Assembly: GCA_000827265.1 (NCBI GenBank)
Contig: KN834752.1
Span: 682,001-746,000 of the forward strand
DNA length: 64,000 nt
Source of the DNA: Collybiopsis luxurians FD-317 M1
Taxonomy: Eukaryota > Basidiomycota > Agaricomycetes > Agaricales > Omphalotaceae
Direction of reading: 5' to 3'
Both the position numbers and the translations under genes were made by a program. The number at the start of each line of letters is the position of its first letter. The stretch's first letter is position 1. Shown piece after piece: positions 47,901 to 59,374 of the stretch. The notes beneath the pieces were generated by a model. It searched no databases, was not told the DNA's origin, and was given only the letters and a program-made list of their open reading frames with translations.

Positions 47901-48440
47901 GTTTCGCCTTCTTCGCAGATTATTGCGGTTTCTCTGTTTCGTTGGAATTAGGAAGCTAAAAGAACAACAGAGCAGCAAAAAATCACGCACGAGCGATACT
48001 CATTGTAAAAAATTCATACAGTTTACCCTCCGATTTGGTCAGAGCTTGCAATCGATTATACAGAGGCAAAGATCTGTGTCGGACTTCTTCTGTCACAGTT
48101 TGAAGAAGAATCATTGGAGGATTGAAAGATGAGATTCAATCAAATCCAGCTTGAAATAAATTCAGATTGATGTTGGACTCGCAGAAAGTGTTCTACGTAC
48201 CTGAGCCAAGAAGACATTCATATCAGGCAGAACACAGTGTCCATTGGGGAAGAGCTTATGTTCAAAACTCCCTGCAAAAGGCAAAAGGTCTGGAACTGTT
48301 GTTGAACATTCCCTGCATCCTTCGATTCCCCACGCAACATCGTCTCGCAAGTATCGTTCCCGGAGAACTAGAAAAGTATGGTGGAAGTCAAAGGAAAATG
48401 ACGGACCCTTGACGACTTTGCCTTTGGAAGAATTTGCGCT
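44993..48440 (-). pseudogene. DIS3: Decayed copy of exosome nuclease DIS3/RRP44
   Basis: Relic of the RNase II/R-family nuclease of the RNA exosome. Recognisable blocks in order: LRDDVAWGIEGCRECSTTVP, the PIN-domain NGHCVLPDMNVFLAQ, EEVRHRSLPLYNRLQALTKS, FYNEYRS, GVKASKLHQGHFSANQ, AVQGDIVVVEAFPEKDCKAP, TGRVVGIIKRNWRAYVCHID, ILITIDRWNSTSRYPEGHFV, the RNB-domain [60 protein letters not shown] and [10 protein letters not shown]. Defects: a TGA stop inside the conserved strand after LLPRIRL (46837-46839, probable CGA to TGA); frameshifts near 48107, near 48005 (T-run before FYNEYRS) and near 47275 (between FVGRE and NRAVQG); no usable start codon; and loss of the whole C-terminal S1 domain right after EQAFVIR, where the palindromic element begins. 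An intact copy should exist elsewhere in the genome. Confidence 0.82.
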
Positions 48441-49833
48441 GTGTAATTACAGCCTGTGTCTGGGGCCTTTTCCGAATGGTAATTTCGACCATCGGCCGTG
48501 ACGGAAGTCGGAGATGATAATGAGGTTGTGAGGGGCAACGCAACGAAACAGCTGGCTGTTGCGGAGGACTGTGAGGAATGTGGGGAGGTTAGTGAAACTG
48601 ATCTTCACGGCTTAAATTTCATTAATTGTGACCATCTTGCCTTCTAATTCTTATTACTACCGCTCTGTTGCCTCCTCGTCTCCAACCACCCTTATGGAAG
48701 TATCCCGTCAAAGCCTCGACGGTTCGCTGGCACGCTGTCACCACAAGCATGCAAATAATCGCAACCGACATCCTACCTTCTCAAAGAAACAAGCACACAC
48801 TGAGGGTGACCCTTTCGACAATTTCGATTCCCTTTCAGAGGGCAGATGTAATCAAAATCGTCGCGGAAGTGATCGAGGAGCTAACTCGAGCAAGCAAACT
48901 CCCGAGCGTCCTATGCAAGCGCAAAAGCAGTCCATATCTCGACATCGTGCTGCATGGGGCCGAGCCGTCACTCTGCCTGGGTATGGGGAAATTGGATTTC
49001 TGGATACACAGATGGCAGGGGATATCAATGAGCGGGCGAAGTAGATACATCAGCGGAAGATGCAGGAAGTCGAGAGGGAAGCCGCGGAAGGTCGGGGAAG
49101 GTGGAGGAGGCAATGAGGAACACGCACGTAGCTGTATAAAAGCGTTGTGGAGGGAGGCAAAATTGGCTTTCGAGCTTTTGCATATCCCTCACCAGTCCAC
49201 CAGATCAGTGACACCATGCATCGATGTCGTAGCAAATGCTCGAATGTTGGGGCTATTATATAAAGAGTTCAGGACAGTCAATCTTCTTCCACGGATCACA
49301 GTCCGGTTGGGATCGAGGAATGAGGAGGCAAGAAGAGCGTTTGCGTGGCTGCAATACAATCTTCAACATCGACTACTCCCCATTGCTTGCAGAGATGATT
49401 CATGTAGGCTTTCCCATAGCCATAGCTGCCCCCGTAGTTAACATTGAGCCTAGGAAAAGGTCAGTATTATGTATGGCGAGAGGGGTCTGTTGTACCAATC
49501 AAAATCACGAGTGGGCCAATATTGAATCTTCCACTGTAGACCTTGGAATGTCATTCATTGATAATACTCCGCGTTGGCCATGGGCCCCAATAGCGCAGAG
49601 GTTTTCATCTCCATATGCCGAAATGATTTAACATATTTCTGGTATGTTCACACCTCACCGTACAGATTACCCGAGAAACAGCAGAATGCTTGGTCTGCGT
49701 TCTACAAACAATTCATATTATATGGACATGGCAGCATTATCCGAACAAAATAGTATTATCCAAACAGACAACATATTCACTGATCCAGGCTACAAAAACT
49801 CCATTAAGAAGCACATTGAGTAGCAGTAGAAAC
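48441..49833. other. Region upstream of the DIS3 relic with an unassigned open frame
   Basis: A 257-codon open frame on the plus strand (48668-49441, beginning MPPRLQPPLWKYPVKASTVR) and an overlapping 138-codon frame (48628-49044) lie here. Neither shows a signal peptide, domain or splice pattern that I recognise. The composition (many Arg/Ser/His, switching of plausible segments between frames) looks more like decayed coding DNA than an intact gene. I would not annotate a protein without expression or homology evidence. Confidence 0.3.
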
Positions 49834-52260
49834 TTACCGACGCTTCTTGTCCGACTCACTTGCAGTCTCAGTCTGCTCGTGTGGACGTTTCTGAGTTCCA
49901 CCATCATGTGCCCCCCGAATGATAGGCTCGAGCATCACATCCTTCTTCAACCCAGTGCGGAACAATTGTCGGACGCATTCAGTCCCGATGGATGAGATCC
50001 ATTTACAAGGTTGACCAACTGGTTCCGGATAGTCAATACGGTTGGGATGAGGAGCTTCCGGTGTTGTGTATGATGAAATCAGCATATTGGCAATGTCTTG
50101 AAGAATGGGAATGAACCTATGAAAAGAACTAGATATGAATGAGAGATCTCGGGATGCATTTCGGAAAAACATCACGCGAGCAGAACTTTTCATGTTACCG
50201 TCGAACAGCTGAGCTAGTAGATTCCGGCGGGCAATGACATCCATGCACCGGTTACAGGGATCATCGTTGGAAAGCAGCACCCACAGAATAACCCACCATA
50301 CAGATTCGAGATCATGGAGACTATTGTATCTGAACGGAGGGTTAAGGGCACTATCGGCCTTGGAGATGATGTCGTCAGAGGAAGGTGACCTAGAAAAGAG
50401 CTGGTCAAGCTCAATCTCAGTACTGTCCGGAAGAAGCTCTTCCGGGATCGGACTTCGAAGATCGCGAAAGGTTGTATTTTTGTCGATACCGAAAAAGAGA
50501 TATGCGTGGGCCATGGCTTCGCAAGACATGAATAAAGGAGTTCCCTATCAACAGTTCAGCATACTTAATGGAAGGACGTGAAATGAAAACAGAAACAAAC
50601 CGCGCGAACATTGTGCTCTTTGCTGTCTTCCCGGGAAGTAGCATATTCCCAATCACCCACTATTCCCCGACCCTGATAGAAATATAAATTAGCGACACTA
50701 ATGTCGCGATGCACCCACCCGGCATAGTGGATGATTGAAAGAACTAGGGGACAGTTAGTGAGAGTCGTCGCATATTACGGTTCGCTTACCTTTCATAATC
50801 TTCGTCAGAGCGAGAGTGATATGATGTAGACTGGTTTCATTGAAAAGTGTCGTAGCGTACTCCTCGAATAAAATGCGATAATGCACTCGCTCTGACACAA
50901 GATCTTTGGAAACAAGTCTTTCGGGAATTCCCCCCCGCTTGTCTATGTCCAGGTTCTCAATGAAACTATGGTCAATAGACTGTGACTCTGGTGAGGCGGA
51001 TATTTCGGGTTCAACTTCGAACGTTTGAGCTTTGCGAAGGTCAATGCCCCAAAGTATGACATTCGTCGTATGATCTACTCGGCCCGAAACTTCGACATGA
51101 CAGTGAGCAAGAATGGTAAAGAGGCCGCCTTGAGCTAGGTGGCGAAGCCCAGGTGCAAAGTGGAGGACATTCTCTAAAATCCTGTTGTGGATTTCATGTT
51201 CCTCATCGCGATCAGTTTCCTGCCAGAGATCTTTGAGGACATGTTGTTGACCGTGTGCATCTTCAACTGTCCGGACTCGGACAGCACGACCAAGTGGGTT
51301 TTCGGCGGAGTGATTGGAGAGAGTTTCTAAGGTTCTATAAACTCGGCCTGAAATACCAATAAAGAACGCGCGATAGCCTCTTTCATTGATCAAGGCAGGC
51401 ACGATGGTCGGATCCCAACCCATTTGTTCCGGGGAAGCGAAAGCGAAAGCAAAAAAAACTTCTACCAGGGAATAGGCGTCCTAGAAACAATTCACTTGAC
51501 CAGAACCTCGAGAGAAAAACATTGGAACATACCTCAATAAATTTGAAGGGCTCGCCTTTCAATAGTGCACCCCGGTGAAGTAGCCATAGACTCAATGCGG
51601 TACCCTCGATAGTGAATGCAAATGTGAAACGCCTAGTTGGGTCGGATGAAAGGAATTTCGACGCATCCCAGATTATCTTGCGTTGATTCTGATTATCTTG
51701 TGAACGAGGCAGACAAAAAAAAATAAAGATTAAGGCATTTACATCTTCCACCAAAGCCTTATTGTTTTTCTTCTTCCACTCAGACGGCGCCGTAAAGTCA
51801 TAAATAGAGTCGATCATGGGCTCGGAAAGTAGTTCTAGCATCTTGAAGGTTTCATCAGCGGACCAGCCATCCTTTTCCGCAGCCTTTTTCATCTGGGAAA
51901 TTCTCGAATTCTGAGCGACCTCCGTCATTTGCAGTACTGCGTCTGGCCACGCTAAGTTTCCCCGTTCCGATTTCAGGGCTGTGTTCCCTGTCACTTTGAA
52001 CTCGAAGTTGGCCTTCAGCTTGTCATCCAAAGCTACCGCTGCTTTAACAACTTCGGTGAATATATCGGTGAGTGGGGTAAAGGTGGACTTCTCCGACCGA
52101 GTAGAGTCAGAGGGATCGTTGGCAAACTCCGCCCAGCGCTGTGTCTCGACATTGTAGACGGATTTCTGTTCAGTAGTTCGAAGATATCATCTGCGGTGAC
52201 GTTTGTGGAAGCAGCGGGAAGGACTTTGCGGAAATCCGAATGCGGGAGTGAAGCACACAT
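49834..52260 (-). CDS. Fungal-type protein kinase (FunK1-like)
   Basis: Kinase of the large basidiomycete FunK1 group, about 700 residues; substrates unknown. The N-terminal half has the family's pre-kinase region (VYNVETQRWAEFANDPSDST, AVLQMTEVAQNSRISQMKKA, RRFTFAFTIEGTALSLWLLH, RGALLKGEPFKFIE). The kinase core follows: GRAVRVRTVEDAHGQQHVLK with the putative VLKDLW lysine, LAHCHVEVSG, and SLHHITLALTKIMKVLSIIH. The catalytic loop is WVHRDISVANLYFYQGRGIV and the metal-binding segment is VGDWEYATSRED, which carries GDWE where canonical kinases have DFG. Then come RAGTPLFMSCEAMAHA (P+1-like), LHDLESVWWVILWVLLSNDD, and a basic tail ending SESDKKRR. Seven or eight short introns. The 5'-most exon (from 52260) must be joined by a non-obvious intron to restore frame, so the exact start is uncertain. 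Confidence 0.85.
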
Positions 52261-52535
52261 CGCCCCTTTGGCGATACGTGAATAAGAAGGATCAGTAAAG
52301 AGCTTCGACGTTCATTACCCTTTCTCCCTTTTTTTTTCTTTTTGTCATTAACAAGTGGAAGGTCGAGAAGTGGAAGGCGGAAAAGTGGAAGGTCGAAAAC
52401 CGAGGGTAATATATATTTATTTTCGACTATCGATATCCAAAAAAGGAAATAAGGACTTCTGGCTCTCAACACTCGTTGTTGCTCACTTCTGAACATCCAA
52501 CTACCTCGCCATACACGGCACTTCACGCTCCTTCT
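52261..52535. promoter_or_regulatory. Divergent promoter, FunK1-like kinase / mucin-like gene
   Basis: A 275-bp shared upstream region. It contains a pyrimidine-rich stretch (CCCTTTCTCCCTTTTTTTTTC at about 52318-52338) and three short GTGGAAGG repeats at about 52354-52396. Confidence 0.45.
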
Positions 52536-53942
52536 ATGCTCACTATGCTCACTATATCCTTCAAGATTCTATACACTATTCTATTCGCTCTCGCTAACGT
52601 TGAATCTGTTCTCGCCCATACTGCATTAAAGGGTGCAGGGCAACATCTTCCGAAAACTCCTCCGCCAGACGTATCCCAGTTCAATAAATATTTGATTCAA
52701 TCGCAGGATGGTCCAAAACAACTCAGCGAGGCTGGAAAAGTCTACAGTACTTCATTGCCGAAACTTCATTCAGCAGCAGTATCCGAAGTCATCTCCTCTA
52801 TTCCGAGCATCCCTTCCCCTTTGGACGTAGTCGCTCCTTCTGACCTTGGTGTTAGCTCTTTCAGTTTCAGCGCAAGCGATGAACACATACCAGCTACGCC
52901 ATCCAATGTTCTTTATTCGCCCACCACATCAGCGGATGCCTATTCTACTACCACAACTTCAACTTCTTCTACCTCAAGTTCCCCAACCAGTCTAACTTTA
53001 TCTACAAGTGCGTTTTCAATTCCGCAACACGGCCCAGGCCTTGTCATCCCTACGTCAACTTGGGACGTCCAAGCTTCCGAGGCGCTCAGCTCTATGCATA
53101 TATCCACGGCAGCGTTAACTGTTAGTCCTTCCGCTACAGCTGCATCGCATAACGCAGGAGGTGTTATTCCCGATAATCCTAATCATCGCACGCCCATTAT
53201 TATCGGTTGCGTCCTAATAGGTCTCCTTGCGTTCTCAATGATCACTTGTGCTCTTCTCAACATGAGGCGTCTCCGTAACAGACTTTTCGCTCGTGACTTG
53301 GAATGTCGACTAGTAAAGGACATGGAGAAATTGGATTCCTCCTCAGTCGAATCGAACTCAGCTGAAACCAAGACCGCAGGTCACCCATCTTCGTTGCCAG
53401 CATGGCTGAAACTTCCAAGCCAGATTTCCCCTTTTCACACCCATCGAGACTCCCTTTTGTCATACTTTCGTGCGGGAAGAGACTCGCTGATATCCAAGCA
53501 GGCCCCCCCACAGGTTCAGAAATCCCACAGAGTCAGAGTATTGGATATTGTCACAGATTTTCCGCGAAGTCGATTTTCCATCACCTCATCTGATTATACC
53601 CATTCCCTCCGCTCGATCGATTCGATCAATCAGCTGGAAGCACCTATCCCTAGACGAAGCGTACCCCTTCTTACGCCTCAAGAATTTTTCTCTTTAGCAT
53701 CTTCAACTACATTGACCTCAAGGCATTCGAGGACGGGTAGTGCGCCAGTCTTTGGTCGCCATCGCAGGGAGGCTGGTTTGAGTTTGGCTCTGCACAGAGC
53801 AAGACAGATGGAACGGGAAGAGATATTATCGAAGCCGGGGACCACGCTGAGAGTAAAGTCTATGTCACTTGTTCGGAACCAGGGTCTTCAACAGAAAAGG
53901 ACGCATTCGATTGCCGTCGTCGGGAATGGGGAGTGGTGTTAA
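52536..53942 (+). CDS. Mucin-like single-pass plasma-membrane protein
   Basis: Intronless gene for a predicted type I membrane protein of about 468 residues. From ATG 52536 the first 27 residues (MLTMLTISFKILYTILFALA onward) make a signal peptide; the upstream in-frame ATG at 52476 would add 20 polar residues and is less likely. The ectodomain (to about residue 215) is very rich in Ser and Thr (TTTTSTSSTSSSPTSLTLST), suggesting heavy O-mannosylation. A transmembrane helix (TPIIIGCVLIGLLAFSMITC, about 221-243) is followed by a basic stop-transfer NMRRLRNRLF and a 220-residue cytosolic tail with many Ser/Arg motifs. This is the layout of fungal wall-stress sensors and mucins, but no WSC or other named domain is visible, so function is inferred only from architecture. 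Confidence 0.72.
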   Translation: MLTMLTISFKILYTILFALANVESVLAHTALKGAGQHLPKTPPPDVSQFNKYLIQSQDGPKQLSEAGKVYSTSLPKLHSAAVSEVISSIPSIPSPLDVVAPSDLGVSSFSFSASDEHIPATPSNVLYSPTTSADAYSTTTTSTSSTSSSPTSLTLSTSAFSIPQHGPGLVIPTSTWDVQASEALSSMHISTAALTVSPSATAASHNAGGVIPDNPNHRTPIIIGCVLIGLLAFSMITCALLNMRRLRNRLFARDLECRLVKDMEKLDSSSVESNSAETKTAGHPSSLPAWLKLPSQISPFHTHRDSLLSYFRAGRDSLISKQAPPQVQKSHRVRVLDIVTDFPRSRFSITSSDYTHSLRSIDSINQLEAPIPRRSVPLLTPQEFFSLASSTTLTSRHSRTGSAPVFGRHRREAGLSLALHRARQMEREEILSKPGTTLRVKSMSLVRNQGLQQKRTHSIAVVGNGEWC

Positions 53943-54106
53943 AGTAGCTTATATTATGACAATAACATGTACTTTTTCGGTTGCCCTTTCTGACAGATGC
54001 AGCTGATGTATTTGAGCCGCTGCCGCAAGCCATCCGAATAAGGTTGATAAGAGATAGCAAGCTTAAGTCTCTGCTCCTTACCACACGGATTGGCTGCCCC
54101 TTCAGC

Positions 54107-55990
54107 ATGAGCAAGGACTCTAGAACTCCCTTGCTCACCGGATCCGTCCCCCCGACTTTACATTGCCACTCCTCTTATGATGCTGCTTTAGCTGGCCGGA
54201 TCCTTAGAAAGATCGACTGGCGTCTTATGCCTATAATGTTTATCACATACAACTTCAATTTTATCGATAAAACAATACTTTCGATTGCCTCTGTGTTCCA
54301 ACTCCGCACTGACACGGTGAATCTATTTTTTTTCGATCTTTATTCGTAGAGTATACATACTGAGTGTGTGCGGCCATATAAAGCACCTTGTTGGGCAGCA
54401 GTACAGCTGGATATCGAGTATTTTTTATTTTGGATATCTAGGATGGGCGTACCCTACGACTTTGCTCATTCAGAGATTACCTGTAGGACGATACGTCTCG
54501 GTCAACACCATTCTCTGGGGCGTTATTGTCGCCTGTACAGCGCTGTGTACCAACTTTGGCGGCCTAATGACAGTGCGGTTCCTACTGGGCGTCGCGGAAG
54601 CCACAATAACTCCGGCATTTGTATACATCACTTCGATGTGGTATACAAGGGAGGAAATTCCATTCCGCACTGGAACTTGGTTCGCAGGCAATTCGTTCGG
54701 AGGATTTGTAGCGAGCGTCTTGGCTTATGCTATCGGAAAGATAGAAGGCGCCCTTTCACCGTGGCAATGGTTATTCATTGTAAGTGTGTTTCCGGGTCGA
54801 AACGACCATTTACACTTCTCCTACTTGCACAGATTTTTGGCACAGCTACGGGCTTGTGGGGGATTATACTACTCTTCCTCCTTCCAGATACCATTGAAAC
54901 CTCCAGTTTCCTAAACGAACAAGAGAAGAAACACGTTCTCGACAGAGTTGCTCAAGCGGGAACGGGGAGGACAAACCGTACGACGAGTGCTTGGAAGTTT
55001 GAGCAGGCGGTCGAGTGTTTAATCGATCCAAAAACTTGGTTGTTCTTTGCAATTTCAATATGCACACAGGTAAAAGTTCTTCAAGAACGTTAAGAATATT
55101 ATGCTTATGCAGTCAATGGCACTGCGTCAGATTCCTAATTCTGGAACACAGAATTTTGCCAATCTTGTTCTGCAGGTACGAGCTTAGGCGTCTCAATACA
55201 TGAAATCAATTGCTCAAAGAGTTGTTTCAAGGGCTTCGGATTCAGCAACCTTGAGACGACCCTTGTGGGTATCCCTTCTTCCTTTATTGCATTCTTTACT
55301 GTACTCATCACGTACGTGTCTTGTTATACACTTTCCATGGTATACATCTCAATGATCAGCTTCTGCTAGCGGTTGGCTCGCCGGAAGATATGATAATATC
55401 TCTTGCTATCTGATTATTTTCGTTGTGCTCCCTCCCGTAGCAGGCAGCGCCCTGATTTACTCGACGGACGTTAATAGTGGAGTGAAGCTCTTTGCCTATT
55501 ATTTACTCTCGACTGGTATGTTCCTTGCCAAGCGTCTAAATTATAACCTGATCATAGATTGCCCTTTTGATGAAAGGTCCAGGAGCGCTTCCCCTAGCCA
55601 TGTCTCTAATGAGTACAAATTACAAGGGGGTAACGAAGAAGATGACCGCGACGAGTATCCTTTTCTTAGCCTATTGCGCAGGCAACATGTATGTCGCTCT
55701 CCTGCTCTTCTTCCTTCCTTCCTTTCTTCTGATACACATCTGACCCTGACCCGCTTCTACTCACGGCTAATAGTGCCGGGCCTCAATTCTTCAAAACCTA
55801 TGAAGCCCCAACGTACTCAACAGCCTTCCGTACCATAATGATCTGTTATGCATTGGTTGTTGGAGAGGCACTATGTTTGCGTTCTTATCTTTCCTGGATG
55901 AACTCGAAAAGGGGAATCGCGCTTTCCCCAAGCACAGACGAGGATGACCTCACGGACTGGCAGTCGCAAAATATGACTTATCGATTATAA
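54107..55990 (+). CDS. MFS anion:cation symporter (allantoate permease-like)
   Basis: Major facilitator superfamily transporter of the ACS (Dal5/Tna1-like) group, importing organic anions such as allantoate, nicotinate or vitamins; the substrate cannot be told from sequence. Start ATG 54107 (MSKDSRTPLLTGSVPPTLHC). Exon 1 leads into KIDWRLMPIMFITYNFNFID, typical of TM1. Next is GQQYSWISSIFYFGYLGWAY. The loop and TM4 follow: RFLLGVAEATITPAFVYITS, then MWYTREEIPFRTGTWFAGNS. Later exons give GLWGIILLFLLPDTIETSSF, LIDPKTWLFFAISICTQ, GIPSSFIAFFTVLIT, GWLAGRYDNISCYLIIFVVL, GPGALPLAMSLMSTNYKGVT, FLAYCAGNIAGPQFFKTYEA and a C-terminus ending at TAA 55988-55990. Nine or ten exons; twelve helices expected and traceable. 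Confidence 0.85.
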
Positions 55991-56068
55991 CAGATTAAAA
56001 CATCGAAGGATGCCACGGCGACTCCGGGACAAGCGTTCTAAATTCTATTAAAATCAATTTTCCTCTCA

Positions 56069-58656
56069 TTAAGCGTTGGGTGGTGGTGTCGGCAGTGGAG
56101 ATGGGAGGAACGGATTGGGACTGATAGCTGGCAACGGCAAGCCAGACTTGGATATGAACTGGCCGTTAACTGTAGCAGGCTGCCCACTCCCATACTGGTA
56201 TTTCGCGACAGGCGCTTCGAAAGGTTGCCCTTCGGTGTTGAACACGTCTAGGATAGTCAAATGAGCCTAGGCAGAAAGTAGAGTAGATAGAACATACAAT
56301 CATTGAGGCTTATATGTTCCGGATTGTCGAAGGTCAGGTATCTGTGATACGAGATTTAGATGAGGATAAATTGGGACAAAAAAGTCTTTACAGGTATTTC
56401 AGAACCTAGAGGTTATGGATCAGTAACTGGAGTCCTAAGATGAGAGGAAGGCGCCATACTTCAGCAAACCAGAACGACTCTTGATCATCGATGAAACCTC
56501 CCTTTGGGTTATCGACGTCATTTAAACCTGCAAATCCTCCTGACTTCTGAGGAAGGTATTTCTTGAGGCTTACTACAGCGCTTGCAGCGCGATCCAAATA
56601 TTTCGTGTCCCCGGTCGCTGTGATAAGACTAAGTCCAAGCAACACAGAGATGCTCATGCTCATCGCTTACTTCGGAAAGCGTAAAAGTTGGATTCCAAAA
56701 CTTCAGGTCGCAGAATGTAGTCCGAGGCTGATATTGGCAAGATGTCAATTACATTTGATACAGTGTCCAGATTAAACTCACCTGTGATCCAAAACCCGTG
56801 TTCATTGTAGAATTGTTGCTGTGCTTGGGTAGAAGGCTGACCATTGCCATTGAATTCATCGTTGGCCAAGAAGAAAAATACTTCAGGTCCGATCCCAGTG
56901 CTGAATAAAAAGAGATGATTAGATAACGAGCTAAAGGTTTGGGTGGAATCACTCACGCTGTGCTGGCGTATGTGTTCCAGCAGGCGTCTACGAGGTCCAA
57001 ACCGTAGTTGATGATTGTTTGGTTATTGAGTAGGTGACCGCCTTGAGTGCACTTAGTGCATTGTCCTCCCCCCAGAAAACGATGAAATTACCATAAATCC
57101 AATTGCCTCCATGGAAGCATTCCAAGTGACTCCCGACGTGGATGAGTTCACCATCGTCCCAGTCTGAGATATACAAATGGTTGCCGACGGTGGATCTCTG
57201 GAAAACCCTAATAAGCTAATCACTGTGAATATTCATCGATTGCACGCACCCTGGCCATATTCTGGATGGATGAATCAACAGCGGCATGCCAAGTATCAGC
57301 CAGGTCGTCATTGGCGTTTGTTATTCTTGCGTATTTGATCAAGTACTCAAAGTAGCTGTCAGATCCTCCTCCCCACGTCTGTAAACCGATGGTTAAAGAG
57401 ACGTGTTCGAGTGGGGGTAGCGTGACTTACGAGATAGTTGCCAACAAAAGTGTTGGTCGATGGATCGATTCCTTGAGGCGCCAAACCTATGTCGAAAGAA
57501 CCTGTAGTTAGCATGGCCATACGGGGGATACAGAAAGCGAATAGTACCCGGAAGTGGAGTCGCCAATTTGGCAATACTTCTGACAGATCCCTCAGTTAAT
57601 TGAGTATACGTCTGGTTATTGGTATAAAGAGAAAGTCGGGACCATTCGATGTCGAGCTATGTGGGGTATCGGAACGACCGATCAGAATATGGAGCACAAG
57701 ATACAAAATATCCCACGTACTGTCCCGGCTTCTGCGATATTGGACTGTAAATAAAACATTGTCAATCACTGACGAAATGGCATTGAATATAAATGTACAC
57801 CACTTACAGTATCGACAACAGCCGAGTTGTTATTGAACCATATTTCCCCAAATGGAATTGTTTGATTCTAAAAAAGATCAGAAGAAAATCATGAGATCAT
57901 CAAGCGAGTAGTAGGTGCGGAATTGTTACCGGGTACGTTCGCCAGGCGTACGCCATCTTGTCTGCGACCTGTTTGGCCTTGTCCACAAACACCTGGTATC
58001 TCTTCCCACTCAACTCATAAGCTGAAAGGAGACCCCCTACATAACGGATGGTTGTTTCGAAGACACTGCGAGCTGAATGTCAGTTCGAGATCCCGAGCCG
58101 AGAAAACGAAAGGCAAAGAACCTGACAGTCTCCACAACCTGGGATTCGCTGAAATCAATAGTTTGAGTATAATTCAACGCTTCCTCGAAGAAGTCCTGGA
58201 ATTTCGCAAGGTTGATGTTGGAACAGAAAATGACAGTCTTACAAGCTTACGTTGAAGCCCATGATATACATAGTGGGTAGAGCATCCACAATCGAAGCTC
58301 TGGAATGCTAATCAGTCAATTTGGGAAAAATGGATCGGTTTCATATCTTACCCCCATCCGTTTCTTCCGTCTGAAAAACTTGCGCTGACCGGAAGAAGGT
58401 CATCATGCCCAAACGCGTATTTCCTGTCACGAAAATTTGGTATTTGTCGTCCTGAAATCAAAGTAAAAAATGCAGCTAACCTATAAGCATTATAGCTGTC
58501 GCTAAACATCTGCTTGATTTCGGCCTGTATGCCAGCTGCACTTGCAGGAAGCTTGATGTTCGACAGCTGGACCTGGCCCGCGAGACCGCAGGCAGCGTAG
58601 GAAGATAATACGAGAGCCAGATCAAACGGTCGAGAGAATTGCACCATCCTGGACAA
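56069..58656 (-). CDS. Class I alpha-1,2-mannosidase (GH47), secreted type
   Basis: Glycoside hydrolase family 47 enzyme trimming alpha-1,2-mannose from N-glycans. A signal peptide is present ([20 protein letters not shown] onward; ATG 58656 or 58647) and there is no second membrane helix, so it is secreted or lumenal. Family landmarks in order: [92 protein letters not shown] joined after a 54-nt intron to [65 protein letters not shown] and the VFNTEGQPF end (Thr binding the catalytic calcium). About fourteen exons. Complete and in frame as far as read. Paired head to head with the GH16 gene. Confidence 0.88.
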
Positions 58657-59374
58657 TAAGGATAGGGAGGAAGGTGAATGGCAGGATAGGGCAAACTTTC
58701 AAATTTGGCTTTTATACTTTCTGGGTCGTTTCATGTCGTATCATAACACGATCCCGAACCTTTGTAAATTCCGAGTAACAGGAAGCGTGTGACGATACGA
58801 ATGCATTCCAGAAGGACGCGCGTACGAGATATTGTCAAGAAGCTGATTTGATCGAACGCAACTTTTGGACAGGGCAGGGTTTAAGTTGGCTGAGCTACAA
58901 AGGGTTCCGATTGGGTGAAGGTTGGATGGAGAACCAAAGTACATTCCAAATTTGACTGTATCAGCGTTCAAACTTCCGGGAATCGAGAAGTCAAAGCAGT
59001 CCACATGACATCCGAAGGCGAATTTTGAATTATTATGATTGGAAAAGTGCGTATGGAATTTGGTGGCAAATACGGAGCTCCATGAGGGTTGGGTTGTATG
59101 CTGTCTGAATCTACAGGCACTAAAATGATGTGCGCATGAGGAGCGCACTATCACGATCCAGTTCTCGTTTTCTACTGGAACTGTTCTACCTACACAGCCT
59201 GGGCAACTGTGCCCTTGAAGTTGCTGCAAACGGTGGTTGGGGAAGACGTCTCCTTGGTGAGAAACCGAATGCCAGGTTCCGTTACTTCGAGTGTCCAGGG
59301 GTAATTGAAATCGCTCTTTCTCTCTTACCTCAACCATCCCCGTCATTCTTTTGGCAATTCCACTCATTTTCAAC
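58657..59374. promoter_or_regulatory. Divergent promoter, GH47 and GH16 genes
   Basis: A 718-bp region between two secretory-pathway glycan enzymes. The long minus-strand open frame covering it (58741-59376) has no protein-like features and is rejected as coding. A TATA-like TTTTATACTTT sits about 55 bp upstream of the GH47 start. Confidence 0.45.
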
